From Cercis canadensis (taxonomy: Eukaryota > Streptophyta > Magnoliopsida > Fabales > Fabaceae): a DNA stretch of 64,000 bases. How positions within the stretch are numbered: the stretch's first letter is position 1; every line of letters begins with the position of its first letter. A program made the position numbers and the translations under genes. Positions 44,289 to 55,732 of this stretch are shown one piece after another. The DNA is taken from NCBI GenBank assembly GCA_003255065.1, contig QAOA01000583.1, positions 9,954-73,953 of the forward strand, read 5' to 3'. The notes under the pieces are model-generated. The model ran no database searches and was not told the DNA's origin. It saw only the letters and a program-made list of their open reading frames with translations.

Positions 44289-45014
44289 TTGGTTCTTGCA
44301 GTTGTTAATCATCAGCACCTGTCAGATCAGTGGGTACTAGACTCTAGCTGCTCGTATCATATGTGTCATTTCAGGGATTGGCTTTCAACATTTGTGAAGA
44401 GAGATGAAGGAAACGTTTTAATGGGCAATGATGCGCCCTGCAAAACGGTCGGTATTTGTACTATTCAAATTAGGATGCATGATGGGGTGGTGAGAACTCT
44501 TACTGATGTTCAATGTGTTCTAGAGCTAAGGAAGAATCTGATATCTTTGGGTGTCATGGACACAAGGCTTCCTATGCAGAATTGAAGGGTGGAGAGATGC
44601 TGATTCGTAAAGGTACCACAGTCATCATGAAAGGAGTTAAGCAGGGTAACCTCTATGCCTTGCAAGGCTCCACAGTGATAGGTTCAATATTTTAGTTTCT
44701 AGTTTTGAAAAATTTAGGTATGATCAAACTAATATCTGGCACATGCGTCTTGGGCATATAAGTGAAAGAAGAATGTCAATTCTGAGCAAACAGGGTCTTC
44801 TTGGAGGATGCAAGGCATACCAACTTCATTTTTGTGAGCACTGCGTTTTTGGGAAGTAGCACAAGAATGAATTCCCAAAAGCAGTTCATAGTATGAAGGC
44901 CACTCTGGACTACATTCACTCAGATTGTTGGGGTCCATCTTGGGTCCTGTCTCTTGGAGGTGCTAGCTATTTTGTGTCCTTTATTGATGACTACTCAAGG
45001 AAGACCTGGGTATT
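44289..45014 (+). pseudogene. Copia protease and integrase N-terminal part
   Basis: The protease motif appears as WVLDSSCSYHM near 44332, where copia proteases normally have Asp-Ser/Thr-Gly; the Gly is Ser here, so activity is doubtful. The GAG-pre-integrase motif IWHMRLGHISERRMSIL is near 44735 with the zinc-binding His and Cys residues after it. The integrase core start with DYIHSDCWGPS and FIDDYSRKTW runs up to the insertion at 45015. There are frame changes near 44570 and a stop near 44860. Confidence 0.85.
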
Positions 45015-45301
45015 TGATAACATTAGTCCTCTTAGGAATGATAACTCACTCTCATATTATTACTTGGAAACGATAACGTGTACTTGTGTTAAGATTTCTC
45101 ACAACATCCACATACAAGACACTATCAATTTTTGTTCTTTTTCTTGGTAGCAAAATATTTAGGGTGAGAGAAGGCAATCCCATTCTAAGGCTAGAGCATA
45201 TGTTAGGGCCTATAGTGGTACTTATAGATTGTCTACTAAAGGGAGACTGCTCATAGTGAGATTTATTCCTAGACTTTACGAGCAAAGTAATTCGATCTTT
45301 A
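45015..45301 (+). mobile_element. Gypsy LTR-end fragment inserted in copia integrase
   Basis: These 287 bases match 42769-43057 closely (the end of the Gypsy LTR and following bases). On both sides copia sequence is duplicated imperfectly for about 20 bases: CTCAAGGAAGACCTGGGTA before and CTCAAGGAAAACCTACGTA after. The integrase frame is destroyed here. The fragment lacks TG...CA ends of its own, so it is not a normal retrotransposon insertion. Confidence 0.75.
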
Positions 45302-46200
45302 CTCAAGGAAAACCTACGTATTCATGTTGAACCAAAATAGTGAAGCCTTCAGAGTTTTACGAAGTGGAAGATTCTTGTTGAGAATCATATAGGAAAGAAG
45401 ACCAAACATCTTTGAACTGATAATGGCTTAGAGTTCTGTTCTAAGGAGTTCAGTGAGTTTTGTAAGTCTGAAGGCATCACTAGACTTCATACTCTTAGAG
45501 AAACCCCACAACAGAATGGTATTGCAGAGATGATGAATAGGACATTGTTGGAGAGAGCTTGTTGCATGCTTTCTAATGTTGGTATGAGTCGGAGTTTTTG
45601 GGCTGAGGTTGCTAATACAACTTGCTATCTGGTGAATCGGTCTCCTGCTACTGCCTTAGACTATAAAACACCCATTCGGGTATGGTTTGAAAAACGTACT
45701 GATTACTCTAGTCTTAGAATATTTGGTTGTCCTTCTTATTATCATGTTAGTGAGGGTAAGTTGGAACTGAGAGCTAAGAAAGGGTTGTTTATGGGCTATG
45801 GAAATGGGGTGAAGGGATATAAAATCTGGTCTCCATATGAAAAGAAAGTAATTCTCTCTATGAATGTTACCTTTGATGAAAATTACATGCTTTACCCGAG
45901 ATTGGAGTTTAATGTTTCAGGAAAGTAGGATAGTGTCACCAAATAGGTGGAGTTTGAATTGACTCCTAACAGCAAACAAGGTGACTTACCTTAGGCTAAT
46001 GAGGTTACTGATGAACCTCATGATGAATCTGGTGTTGAGCTGACACTGCCACATAGTACTACTGTTGACATACCTCGTAGGTAGGTCAAGCCCCCTAAGA
46101 GATATGGTTTTAAAAATATGGTGGCATATGCCCTGCAAGTGGCAGAGGAGGTAGAGTCTCCAGACCCCTCTACCTGTCAAGAAGCCATCACAGGGGCTGA
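45302..46200 (+). pseudogene. Copia integrase C-terminal part
   Basis: After the insertion the integrase core resumes, with the catalytic Asp in TDNGLEF near 45425 (preceded by a stop) and the Glu region TPQQNGIAEMMNRTLLERAC near 45510-45560. The frame is open from 45530 to 45928 with the conserved YKTPIRVWFEKRTDYSSLRIFGC segment. Further stops follow in the linker to RT. Confidence 0.87.
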
Positions 46201-47695
46201 GTCACTCAGTGGGTTGCTATAATGGGTGAGGAGATGGAGTCTCTTCACAAGAACCAGACATGAAAGTTAGTTAAATTTCAGCAACGGAGAAGTGTAGTAG
46301 GATGCAAGTGGATTTTCAAGAAGTTTGGTATCCCAAGGGCTGAAGGCATCAGATACAAAGCTCGTCTAGGTTCAAAAGGCTACAATCAGAAAGAAGGTGT
46401 GGATTACAATGAGATATTCTCACCAGTGGTAAGACACATTGGTAGTACATCAGGACTTAGAGCTTGAGAAGCTTGATGTAAAGGCAACTTTTCTACATGG
46501 AAAGCTTGAAAAGGAGATTTTGATGAGTTAGCCAGATGGATTTGTTGTTCAGGGAAAAGAGGACCACGTCTGTAGACTTCGGAGATCTTTGTATAGGTTG
46601 AAGCAATCTCCCAGGCAATGGTAAAAGAGATTTGATAGCTTCATGATTGATCACTGGTACAACAGGAGTCTTTATGACTGTTGCGTGTATCACAGTAAGG
46701 TGGAGGATGATGATTTCATTTACCTACTTCTGTATGTGGATGACATGCTCATTGCATCTCGAGACAAGTTTGCAATTCAAAAGTTGAAATTCCTACTTAG
46801 GGCAAAGTTTGACATGAAAGATCTGGGAAAGGTTAAGAAGATTTTGGGTATGGAGATTCATAAGGATCGCACTCAAAGAAATCTCTTCTTATCTTAGAAG
46901 GGATACATTCAGAAGGTTCTATCCCGTTTTGGGATGTCCACAGCGAAACCTCTAAGTACTCCTTTAGCTGCTAATTTTCATCTTTTTATAGCTCATGCAC
47001 CTCAGTCTCAGACAGATTTGGAGTATATGTCTCGGGTTCTGTATGCTAGTGCAGCGGGGAGTCTCATGTATGCTATGGTGTGCACGAGCCCAGATATTGC
47101 ACATGCAGTTAGTGTAGTGAGCAGATTTTTGAGTCAACCTAAGAAGGAACACTGGAAGGCTGTGAAGTGTATCTTTCAATATTTTAGAGGTATATCAGAT
47201 GTTGGGATGATCTATGAAGGTGATGCAGGTTGTGTGCTTGCTGGTTATTCAGATTCAGACTATGCTACATATGTGGATGCTAGGAGATTAGTGACAAGCT
47301 ATGTATTCACAATTGATAGTTCTGTTGTTAGTTGGAAGGCTACTCTTCAGCCTTCAGTTGCTTTATCTACCACAAAGGCTGAGTATATGTCATTGACAGA
47401 GGTAGCTAAGGAAGGGATCTAGCTAAAAGGGTTAATTGGTGACCTTGGCCTTCCTCAGGATCAAACTATCATATTCTGTGATAGTTTAAGTGTTATTTGT
47501 ATGGCCAAAGATCAGGTCCATCATGATAGGACAAAGCACATTGATGTCCGTTATCACTTCATCCGTACAGAAAACAAAGTCAAGGTTCAGAAGATTGGCA
47601 CTCAAGATAACCCAGCAGATATGTTTACTAAGCCCGTTCCTAAAAGCAAGTTCATGCATTGCTTGGACTTGCTGAATGTTGACAGTTGGAGATAG
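46201..47695 (+). pseudogene. Copia reverse transcriptase and RNase H
   Basis: RT motifs are recognisable: VDYNEIFSPV near 46400, then the catalytic LLLYVDDMLIAS near 46725-46760, and DLGKVKKILGMEI. RNase H includes SDSDYA, KAEYMSLTEVAKEGI and HIDVRYHFIR, ending in a stop at 47693. Stops and frame changes near 46260, 46530, 46895 and 47420 make it non-functional. The purine-rich AAGGTGGAGATT before the 3' LTR is the likely polypurine tract. Confidence 0.88.
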
Positions 47696-47770
47696 CCCTA
47701 AGGGGCAGGCAGCGGTAGAGTCTAGAGTAGCTACTTGTAGATGAAGAGGATTCAATCCAAGGTGGAGATT

Positions 47771-48115
47771 TGTAAAGGATGTCTTGAATCCTAATCTGTT
47801 TAGAAGTATAGTCTATCTTATAAAGGAGTCCTAGTCTAACTAGAATCCTAATCCTATCTAGTATGTCTTATAGAGGAGTCTTAGTCTAACTCGAATCCTA
47901 ATCCTATCTGTAAAACAAAGGCTATAAATCCACCCTTTGTTTCTAGGGTTTACACATAGACAGAAAGAGTGAAAGAGAGGTTGAGTGTTGTATTCCTGTT
48001 AACATAGTGAACTTTGATCTGCTGCTACCCATGGACATAGCCCTAATTGGGTGAACCACGTAAATTTGTGTATGCATCTGTTTATCTATTTACTTTCTTG
48101 CTCGATTTCGTAACA
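47771..48115 (+). repeat. Copia 3' LTR
   Basis: It has the same length and ends as the 5' LTR, with roughly 24 differences. It is followed by ATTAT, the target duplication. Confidence 0.92.
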
Positions 48116-48120
48116 ATTAT

Positions 48121-48820
48121 TAGTTTCAGTTTAGTACAATATTAAATAAATAATTAACTAAACTTATTTAAACATTTTTTAATTATATGACCTACAAACT
48201 ATTCAAAGGCCTCACCACAAGACCACACCTAATGACTTATATTTATTTAAACTCAAATTCAAAACATCACAAGATGTACTCGAAAAACAAAAAAAAAAAA
48301 AAAAAAANAACATAAAAAAAAAAAAAATAAATTATCACAATACAACATAATTAGTCAAAGCAATATCTTATAAGATTAAAACATGAAAGAATCTAAATAT
48401 AATCATGCTCACCTAAATTTTAGTTAGACCGACTTAACAAAACTTTTAAGCTTTTTAAAAGTGATACATCTGCACTATTATTTTACACATTTATTTTATC
48501 TACATATATATGGTAGTACCTAAATTTTCGTGCTCTTACTAAAACTTTGTTTTTTGGTAAAATTCCTACTAAAATTTTACAAGGTTTCAATAAAACTTTA
48601 GTCCAATAACTTAATTAGTTAAATGTCCACTTCCTATCCATTCTAAAAAGTGTCGAACTATAATTTTTCTAATTTATTTTCTTTGTATGGCTCTATGACG
48701 TGTAATATACTAATATTCATTTATACCCGCTACCCTTGAGTTTGGGAAAGACCTAATGTCTGGTCTTCGATGATGCCAACGACTCGCACACTGCTGTGCT
48801 TGTATTCTCTACTTTTCTCC
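48121..48820. other. AT-rich intergenic region upstream of the receptor kinase
   Basis: I see no coding sequence. A poly-A run with one N (48285-48328) may be a retroposon tail or simple repeat. The last ~150 bases lead into the promoter of the gene at 48932. Confidence 0.5.
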
Positions 48821-48821
48821 C

Positions 48822-48829
48822 TATATAAA
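48822..48829 (+). promoter_or_regulatory. TATA box of the receptor kinase gene
   Basis: TATATAAA within CCCTATATAAATATC lies about 103 bp upstream of the ATG at 48932. This would place transcription start near 48855 and give a short 5' UTR of about 75 bases. Confidence 0.6.
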
Positions 48830-49399
48830 TATCTCTAACATTTTGTTATAGGCCCCTCACACCACTTTGCAGTTGCGCATACATTGTCCCTTTTTTATTC
48901 TATTAGTAATTCGAAAAAATCCGCCAAAGCCATGGTGTTCATGTTTGAGCAGGCCACTTGGCAGGTTCAATTCATGACCTTGTGTTTCCTTGTAATAATC
49001 TCTTCACCCCATGTTGCAAGTTCTTCTCGAACTGCTTCCTTTTCTTTTGCTTATCCTGCAGAAGAAAACAACGAAGCAAATGCTCTATTGAAGTGGAAAG
49101 CCGGCCTTGACAACCACAGCCAAGCTCTTCTATCTTCTTGGAACAGTACTAGTTCTTGCAACTGGGTTGGAATTACTTGTGATGCGTCCAATTCTGTCTC
49201 CGCCATAATCCTTCAGCATTTTGGACTAAGAGGTATGCTTTACAGTCTCCGCTTTTCATCATTTCCCAACCTCCACAAAATTGATATAAGCAACAACTCA
49301 TTTTATGGAACTATTCCCCACGAAATTGGTAACTTATCCAGTATTTTTTACTTGGACCTCAGTGGTAATTATTTCAGTGGTTCCATACCTGAAGAAATA

Positions 49400-50119
49400 G
49401 GAAACTTGGTAGATTTGGATGACCTTGCCCTTTACCAAAACAAACTCTCTGGACCAATTCCTTCTACTATTGGAAACTTCACAAAGCTCACTAAATTGTA
49501 CTTGGACACAAACAGACTTTCTGGATCAATCCCATCTTCCATAGGAAACTTGGTAGATTTAAATGATCTTGAACTTCTCGAAAACAAACTCTCTGGACCA
49601 ATTCCTTCCACTATTGGAAACTTGACAAAGCTCACTAAATTGTACTTGTACACAAATAGACTTTCTGGATCAATCCCATCTTCCATAGGAAACTTGGTAG
49701 ATTTGGATGAGCTTGCCCTTCACCAAAACAAACTCTCTGGACCAATTCCTTCCACTATTGGAAAGTTGAGAAAGCTCACTGTGTTGTACTTGTACACAAA
49801 TAGACTTTCTGGATCAATTCCATCTTCCATAGGAAACTTGGTTCATTTGAATTGGCTTCTCCTTTTTGAAAACAAACTCTTTGGACCAATTCCTTCCACT
49901 ATTGGAAACTTGAGAAAGCTCACTGTGTTGTACTTGGACACAAACAGACTTTCTGGATCAATCCCATCTTCCATAGGAAACTTGGTAGATTTGCATGACC
50001 TTGCCCTTTACCAAAACAAACTCTCTGGACCAATTCCTTCCACTATTGGAAACTTAACAAAGCTCACTCAGTTATACTTGTACAACAACAGTCTTTCTGG
50101 ATTAATCCCATCTTCCATT
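49400..50119 (+). repeat. Five 144-bp units encoding pairs of LRRs
   Basis: The sequence GGAAACTTGGTAGATTTG (with variants) recurs at 49400, 49544, 49688, 49832 and 49976, and again partly at 50120, exactly 144 bp apart. Each unit encodes two 24-residue LRRs of the type NKLSGPIPSTIGNL and NRLSGSIPSSIGNL. Nucleotide similarity is high even at synonymous sites, indicating recent duplication or gene conversion within the ectodomain. Confidence 0.92.
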
Positions 50120-51893
50120 GGAAACTTGACAAAGCTTACAACACTATCTTTGTCCATGAATAGTCTTAGTGGCGACATTTCAACCATATTCAATAATATG
50201 ACCAATTTGGAATACTTTCTTGTATATATTAATAATTTGACCGGCCATTTGCCACAACAAATTTGTGTCGGTGGGTCACTCAAAAACCTTATTGTTGACA
50301 ATAACCATCTTACTGGTCCGATTCCAAGTAGCTTGAAAAATTGCTCTAGACTTGGTAGAGTTAGGTTGGACGGAAACCAACTGAAAGGAGATATAACACA
50401 TGCATTTGGCATATATCCAAGTTTATACTACATCGACTTGAGTGACAATAAGCTTTATGGTCAACTTTCACCAAACTGGGGGAAGTGTCATAATCTTACA
50501 AGCCTCAAAATCTCCAACAACAACTTATCTGGTGGCATACCACCAGAATTAGGGGAAGCAATCCAGCTGCAAGTACTAAATATTTCCTCAAATCATCTTA
50601 CTGGAAAGCTCCCAAAAGAACTAGGCAAGTTGACGATGTTGATTAAACTCTCCTTCAGCAACAATCAACTTTTGAGCAACATTCCCATCGAAATTGGAAC
50701 GTTAGTCAAACTTGACAGTTTGGAGTTGGCAGCAAACAATTTAAGTGGCTCAATCCCAAAACAGCTTGTAGGGTTGTTCCTTTTATTGAACTTGAATTTG
50801 AGTAATAATTTGTTGGAGGAACGCATTCCTTTTCAATTAGGCCAATTACAATCTCTTCAAAATCTTGATCTTAGTGGAAATTCATTGATTGGAACAATAC
50901 CAACAACACTTGGGCAAGCTCCACGCTTGGAAACATTGAACCTGTCACACAATAATCTCTCAGGTGCCATTCCGTCTAGTTTTAATGACATGATGAGCTT
51001 GACTTCCGTTGACATATCGTACAACCAGTTAGAGGGATCACTTCCAGACATTCCGGCCTTCCGTAATGCTACAATTGCAGCATTGAGAAATAATAAAGGC
51101 TTGTGTGGTAATGTCTCTGGTTTGATGCCCTGCCCAAGAGTTCAGCATGATTCTCACCTTCAAAAGAGCAACAAAATCATGTTACTAGTTCTACTGCTTA
51201 CTTTGGGTACATTAATGCTAGTATTGTCTGTTGTGGGAATTGCATATTTTCTTTGTCATGGTGAAAGAAATGAATTGAATGAGGGTAGAGAAGCACAAAC
51301 TCAAAATGTTTTCTCCATATGGAGTTTCGATGGAAAAGCAGCATATGAAAATATCATTGAAGCCACTGAAGAATTCAATCTCAAATATCTCATTGGGAAA
51401 GGAGGGTGTGCTAGTGTTTACAAAGCCCAATTGCCTGATAATCAAGTTGTTGCTGTGAAGAAATTTCACTTGGTGCTAGATGGGGAAATGCCAAATTTAA
51501 AAGCCTTCACAAGTGAGATTCGAGCCTTGACTGAAATTAGGCATCGTAACATTGTGAAACTATACGGATTTTGTTCACATTCAAGGTTCTCATTTTTGGT
51601 TTATGAGTACTTGGAAGGGAGCAGCTTGGATAAGATACTCAACAATGAGACACAAGCAACTGCATTGGATTGGCATAAAAGGGTCAACATTCTTAAAGGT
51701 GTGGCCAATGCTTTATCTTATTTGCACCATGGTTGCTCACCTCCTATAGTTCATCGTGACATGTCTAGCAAGAACATTCTTTTAGATTTGGAATATGAGG
51801 CTCACATCTCTGACTTTGGAACAGCTAAGCTTCTAAAGTTTGATTCATCCAACTGGACCTCATTTGCAGGCACCTTTGGGTATGCTGCTCCAG

Positions 51894-52145
51894 GTTAGGC
51901 TTTCTATTTCAACTAATTATAAACAAAAATTACTTCCATACTTTTTAACCTCACACTTACATATATGGGAAAATCTGACTCTGGCAGAAACATACTTTAA
52001 GTAGGTCCAATTGAGTTTATTCTATAATAATTGTGCCGGTGTAAAATAGTGTGAGCTTAATTAATGTGCAAATAGTATATTCAATTTGTTACTAAAATTT
52101 ATCTTGCTGAAAGCATGATATTACCTTCAGTTAATTTTTTTTCAG
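51894..52145 (+). other. Intron of the receptor kinase gene
   Basis: The donor CCAG|GTTAGG and acceptor TTTTTTTTCAG|AG restore the APE motif of the kinase (Pro-Glu-Leu-Ala-Tyr). The intron is 252 bp and AT-rich. The position in the activation segment is typical for this receptor kinase group. Confidence 0.93.
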
Positions 52146-52503
52146 AGCTTGCTTACACCATGGAAGTGAATGAGAAATGTGATGTTTATAGCTTCGGAGT
52201 ACTAGCCCTGAAAATACTAATGGGGAAGCATCCAGGAGATCTCATTTCTTCATTGTCATCGTCTTTTTCAACAACTCTAATTTGGCATTGAAGGATCTAT
52301 TGGATGAACGGCTTTCTCATCCTGTGAACCCAATTACTGAGGAGGTGATCTTGATTGCAAGGGTAGTTTTTGCTTGCTTGAGTGAAAGTCCACGTTCTCG
52401 TCCAACCATGAATCAAGTGGCTAAGGAGCTTGTCATGCGCAAATCACCTTCACTGCACCAGTTCCACACGATCACACTTGAACAACTCCACCTGAAAGAT
52501 TGA

Positions 52504-53932
52504 CATCCTTGTATTCTGTGTTTTGTTTATCTTGTGAGCTTCTCTGTATGCCATACCTCTGTTTTCTTTTATATTATAATCTTTGTTTGCATTTGTCCTG
52601 TATATCATGTATGATTTCGTCTATTAATTAGCTCCTGACTTCGAATTGCAATTCTAAACTTCTGATTCCAAATTTGTCCTTTCTTATTCTTATTTAAGTT
52701 GCCAATGATTCAATTCTAAAATCACAATATTTTCCTTATTAATCATTTCAACTCAGTCAGGGGACTAGGTGTTGGGACTGCGTATCTAATTGATTTCTCC
52801 CTCTGATTTCTGACTGTGTTTCTGATTTCTAAATTTTATCAAATTATAATTGAAAAGTTAACTTTTTTTTTTTAAAAAAAAAAGGTAATTTGCAAACCCC
52901 ACTTTAAAGTTTAACGTTTGGAAATATATTATTTTTTTAAAAACCTTTTTTCCCGTTTTTGCCAATTGAGAAAACTGGTTTTATGATCGAAAATGTTGTT
53001 CCAAAAACACGTGGTATTCTTATTAGTCGAACCACAACAACTTGTAAGTTGATTCGCTAGCTATCATAATTCCATGTGGAACATATTTAGATTAAAAGGT
53101 TGCTTTGGATGATATAAGATCTATTGATAAAAATAAACTCTTCAATCTTCATTATAAAAAACTAACAACTAACTGTATGTTTTTTTTTTTTTTTTTTGTG
53201 CCNTTTTTGGGCCATGAACCATGTATCTTCATTATAGATTCAAGAGTTTGTGAATGCATGTGTAGTTGACAATCTTAAGTCAATGGTTTTCAAGTTTATT
53301 TGAGAAAATGTAATAAACTATATTTTATATCTAGTAAAATATGAAAATTACTTCTTGATGATAGATGCTTACCACGTCAGTGTGATATGTCATACTTTTG
53401 TGTTACCACATAATTCCCCAAAACTAATAAACCACTTGAAAACAAAACTCTCATCCATGTGCCACTTCGCATTCCTCAACAATTTGACATGGCAACTCTC
53501 TTCATCTCGTCTATCTTCTGAATGGCATAGCTAGATATCCAATAAACATAATCAGGAGCACTAGCAAGAACAAATGACGATATACAAAAATAACCTCACC
53601 AGTGTAATCAGCAAAAGATATGCCATTCAACTACAAGCTTAATGACTTTCTGAAGCATTAATGAAAAACAGCAAAAAACTTATTTGTGTCACTGCCACGA
53701 CATAATGCCTTCACTCTTCACACAATCAAATAATAGAAACGATACAGAGAGGGAACACCTTAAATTGCATTAATCGATATAACGTATTTAAACAAGAGTG
53801 CTGGTTGTACAAACATTATAATAAGCCTTGAATTATTCTATATTTGAATCCTACCAGACTAAACAAATTCTTAGGATAATAAGGAATTATATATACAGAA
53901 ATATATCTGTAGAATTAATTACAAAAATAAAT
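52504..53932. other. Intergenic sequence downstream of the receptor kinase
   Basis: The first few hundred bases are probably the 3' UTR and terminator of the kinase gene. The rest is AT-rich with poly-A/T runs near 52861 and 53180; the latter holds a single N at 53203. I see no gene. Confidence 0.5.
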
Positions 53933-54746
53933 AACTAACTAGAATCGGCTAGTACTCCTTTATCAAGTACATTAAAAACCATTCAGCATATATATGCCAG
54001 AACTACTTACCCCTAAATTTAAACCAAAAAAAAAAAAAAAATTCACTGAAAATAAAATCTTGGAAGGCATGGTAGAATTGGGGAGTGCCTTGCAAAATTC
54101 ATTAGCAACGCACAGATACAGGTAGATAAAAGAACAGTAAAGTTGGGTTGCTAACATAGAGAAGAATGCAGGGATGCTTAAGAAAAATTGAAATTTTAAA
54201 GAAAAGGGAGATATAAAAGTTGTGAGTCAGGAATGACAAGTTTAGGTCATTTAAGAAGAAAAAGAACCTGCAGGCACAGAATTGGATTCTCTGTGACGCA
54301 GGAGAAGGGATGGTTCTCTTCTTACTACTACAACCTTATGNAACTAACTAGAATCGGCTAGTACTCCTTTATCAAGTACATTAAAAACCATTCAGCATAT
54401 ATATGCCAGAACTACTTACCCCTAAATTTCAACCAAAAAAAAAAAAGTTCACTGAAAATAAAATATTGGAAGGCATGGTTGAATTGGGGAGTGCCTTGCA
54501 AAATTCATTAGCAACGCACAGATACAGGTAGATAAAAGAACAGTAAAGTTGGGTTGCTAACATACAGAAGAATGCAGGGATGCTTAAGAAAAATTGAAAT
54601 TTTAAAGAAAAGGGAGATATAAAAGTTGTGAGTCAGGAATGACAAGTTTAGGTCATTTAAGAAGAAAAAGAACCTGCAGGCACAGAATTGGATTCTCTGT
54701 GACGCAGGAGAAGGGATGGTTCTCTTCTTACTACTACAACCTTATG
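53933..54746. repeat. ~407-bp tandem duplication joined by a single N
   Basis: 53933-54340 and 54342-54746 are almost identical (AACTAACTAGAATCGGCTAG at both starts, ACTACTACAACCTTATG at both ends) and meet at an N at 54341. They differ mainly in a poly-A length. No coding function is visible. A scaffold join of overlapping contigs would look like this. Confidence 0.85.
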
Positions 54747-55732
54747 CATCTGCTGGGCTATTCATACAGCTTCAAATTGATTACTTTGAGATTGTCCGGG
54801 AGCGTAGGTTCTGGTTCAAATATCTCATTGCAGAACCTTTACTCATGTTAGCTCATTTATTATTTCTGATTCGGGCCAATGGAATATTCGGTTGTTAAGA
54901 AAAATAAAATAAAATAAAAACTTTTAATTGAGTCTAATTCAATTTTTTTATTAAAAGATTTTTTTAGATGTGAGTCTAATTCAAATATTAAAGTTTGATA
55001 AATTACCAATTTCGAGTGTACTATTTAATGTTTACGAGTGTTTAAGACTTTACATATCCTTTAGTTAAGTGTTTGATAAAAATTCCTTGAAGTTTAGGTG
55101 TTTCTAAAGGGACCCAAATTTACTCTAGTAAATGCAAGTCGGTGATCTATCATAGTCTCAAGCAATGCATACTTTTCTCTAGAATGTGAGTGAAATATTC
55201 TCACAGAGCAAGTGGAGAATTGCATACAAACTGAATGATAAAGGCAACCAAAAAAAAAAAANAAAAAAAAAAGACAAAAGCAGAAACAAAAGCAAAACAG
55301 AAAAGGTAAATTTTAACTTGCCGGATCTCTCTGCTCCCTGTATATTTACTTCTTATTTTCTTTATTGGCCCTCACGTATAGAGAATTTTTATCCCGCATC
55401 CTGTTGGTGGACTCTGAATCTACAGATATTGCATATATATCTGTCTTATTTTGTAATTTGTGTATAGCGGTGGTTAGAGGCAGTCTGCTATATGTTCTAA
55501 TTTAGTGTACTCTTTAATTTATGCATCATCAAATAATCTTTCAGGTCACACTTATTGTTTCTTAATATAATTTCTTAGAGATAAGTTAAACCATGTATTT
55601 TATATAATGTTTCTGATTGTCAAACTTATTACAAAGGAAAAAAGAATGGTGTATATGATACTGAAATTGGCATGAAGAAGGCATTCCTCTGAAAAGTCTA
55701 AGCTCTACAGATTTTTAACGAGTGCATGTTTG
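54747..55732. other. AT-rich sequence without a recognisable gene
   Basis: I see nothing coding in this stretch. It contains poly-A runs with a single N at 55262. The short open frames here have no family resemblance. Confidence 0.5.

Larger units (their letters stand above)
43091..48115 (+). mobile_element. Complete Ty1-copia element (decayed)
   Basis: Two LTRs of 345 bp (43091-43435 and 47771-48115) flank gag and pol in copia order (protease, integrase, RT, RNase H). Both sides carry ATTAT (43086-43090 and 48116-48120), an exact 5-bp target duplication. The LTRs start TGTAAAGGATG and end TAACA. By eye they differ at roughly 24 of 345 positions, about 7 percent, so the insertion is not recent. 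The element type resembles the Tnt1/Tork branch. A Gypsy fragment interrupts integrase. Confidence 0.93.
48932..52503 (+). pseudogene. LRR receptor-like kinase (MIK2-like, subfamily XI/XII type) with frameshift in exon 2
   Basis: Exon 1 is 48932-51893 and exon 2 is 52146-52503. I use the ATG at 48932; the upstream 48 bases of open frame have no ATG. Residues 1-32 are a signal peptide, then an LRRNT domain (NEANALLKWKAGL; WNSTSSCNWVGITC), about 20 LRRs to residue ~720, a membrane span near 749-775 and a Ser/Thr kinase from ~815. Kinase landmarks: glycine loop IGKGGCASVYK, VAVKK lysine, catalytic HRDMSSKN near 940, DFG near 960 and GTFGYAAPE across the splice site. In exon 2 the frame shifts by one base between about 52255 and 52280: the frame from the splice site stops at 52289 (1035 residues), whereas the conserved C-terminal kinase lobe ([10 protein letters not shown] to LHLKD) reads in another frame to 52503. 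It could be a pseudogene, a truncated allele or a base-calling error. The family senses extracellular peptides at the plasma membrane; the ligand is unknown. Confidence 0.88.

Noticed and set aside
48884..48931. Receptor kinase start at 48884
   Set aside because: The open frame there begins with TTG, not ATG. The first in-frame ATG, at 48932, starts a good signal peptide.
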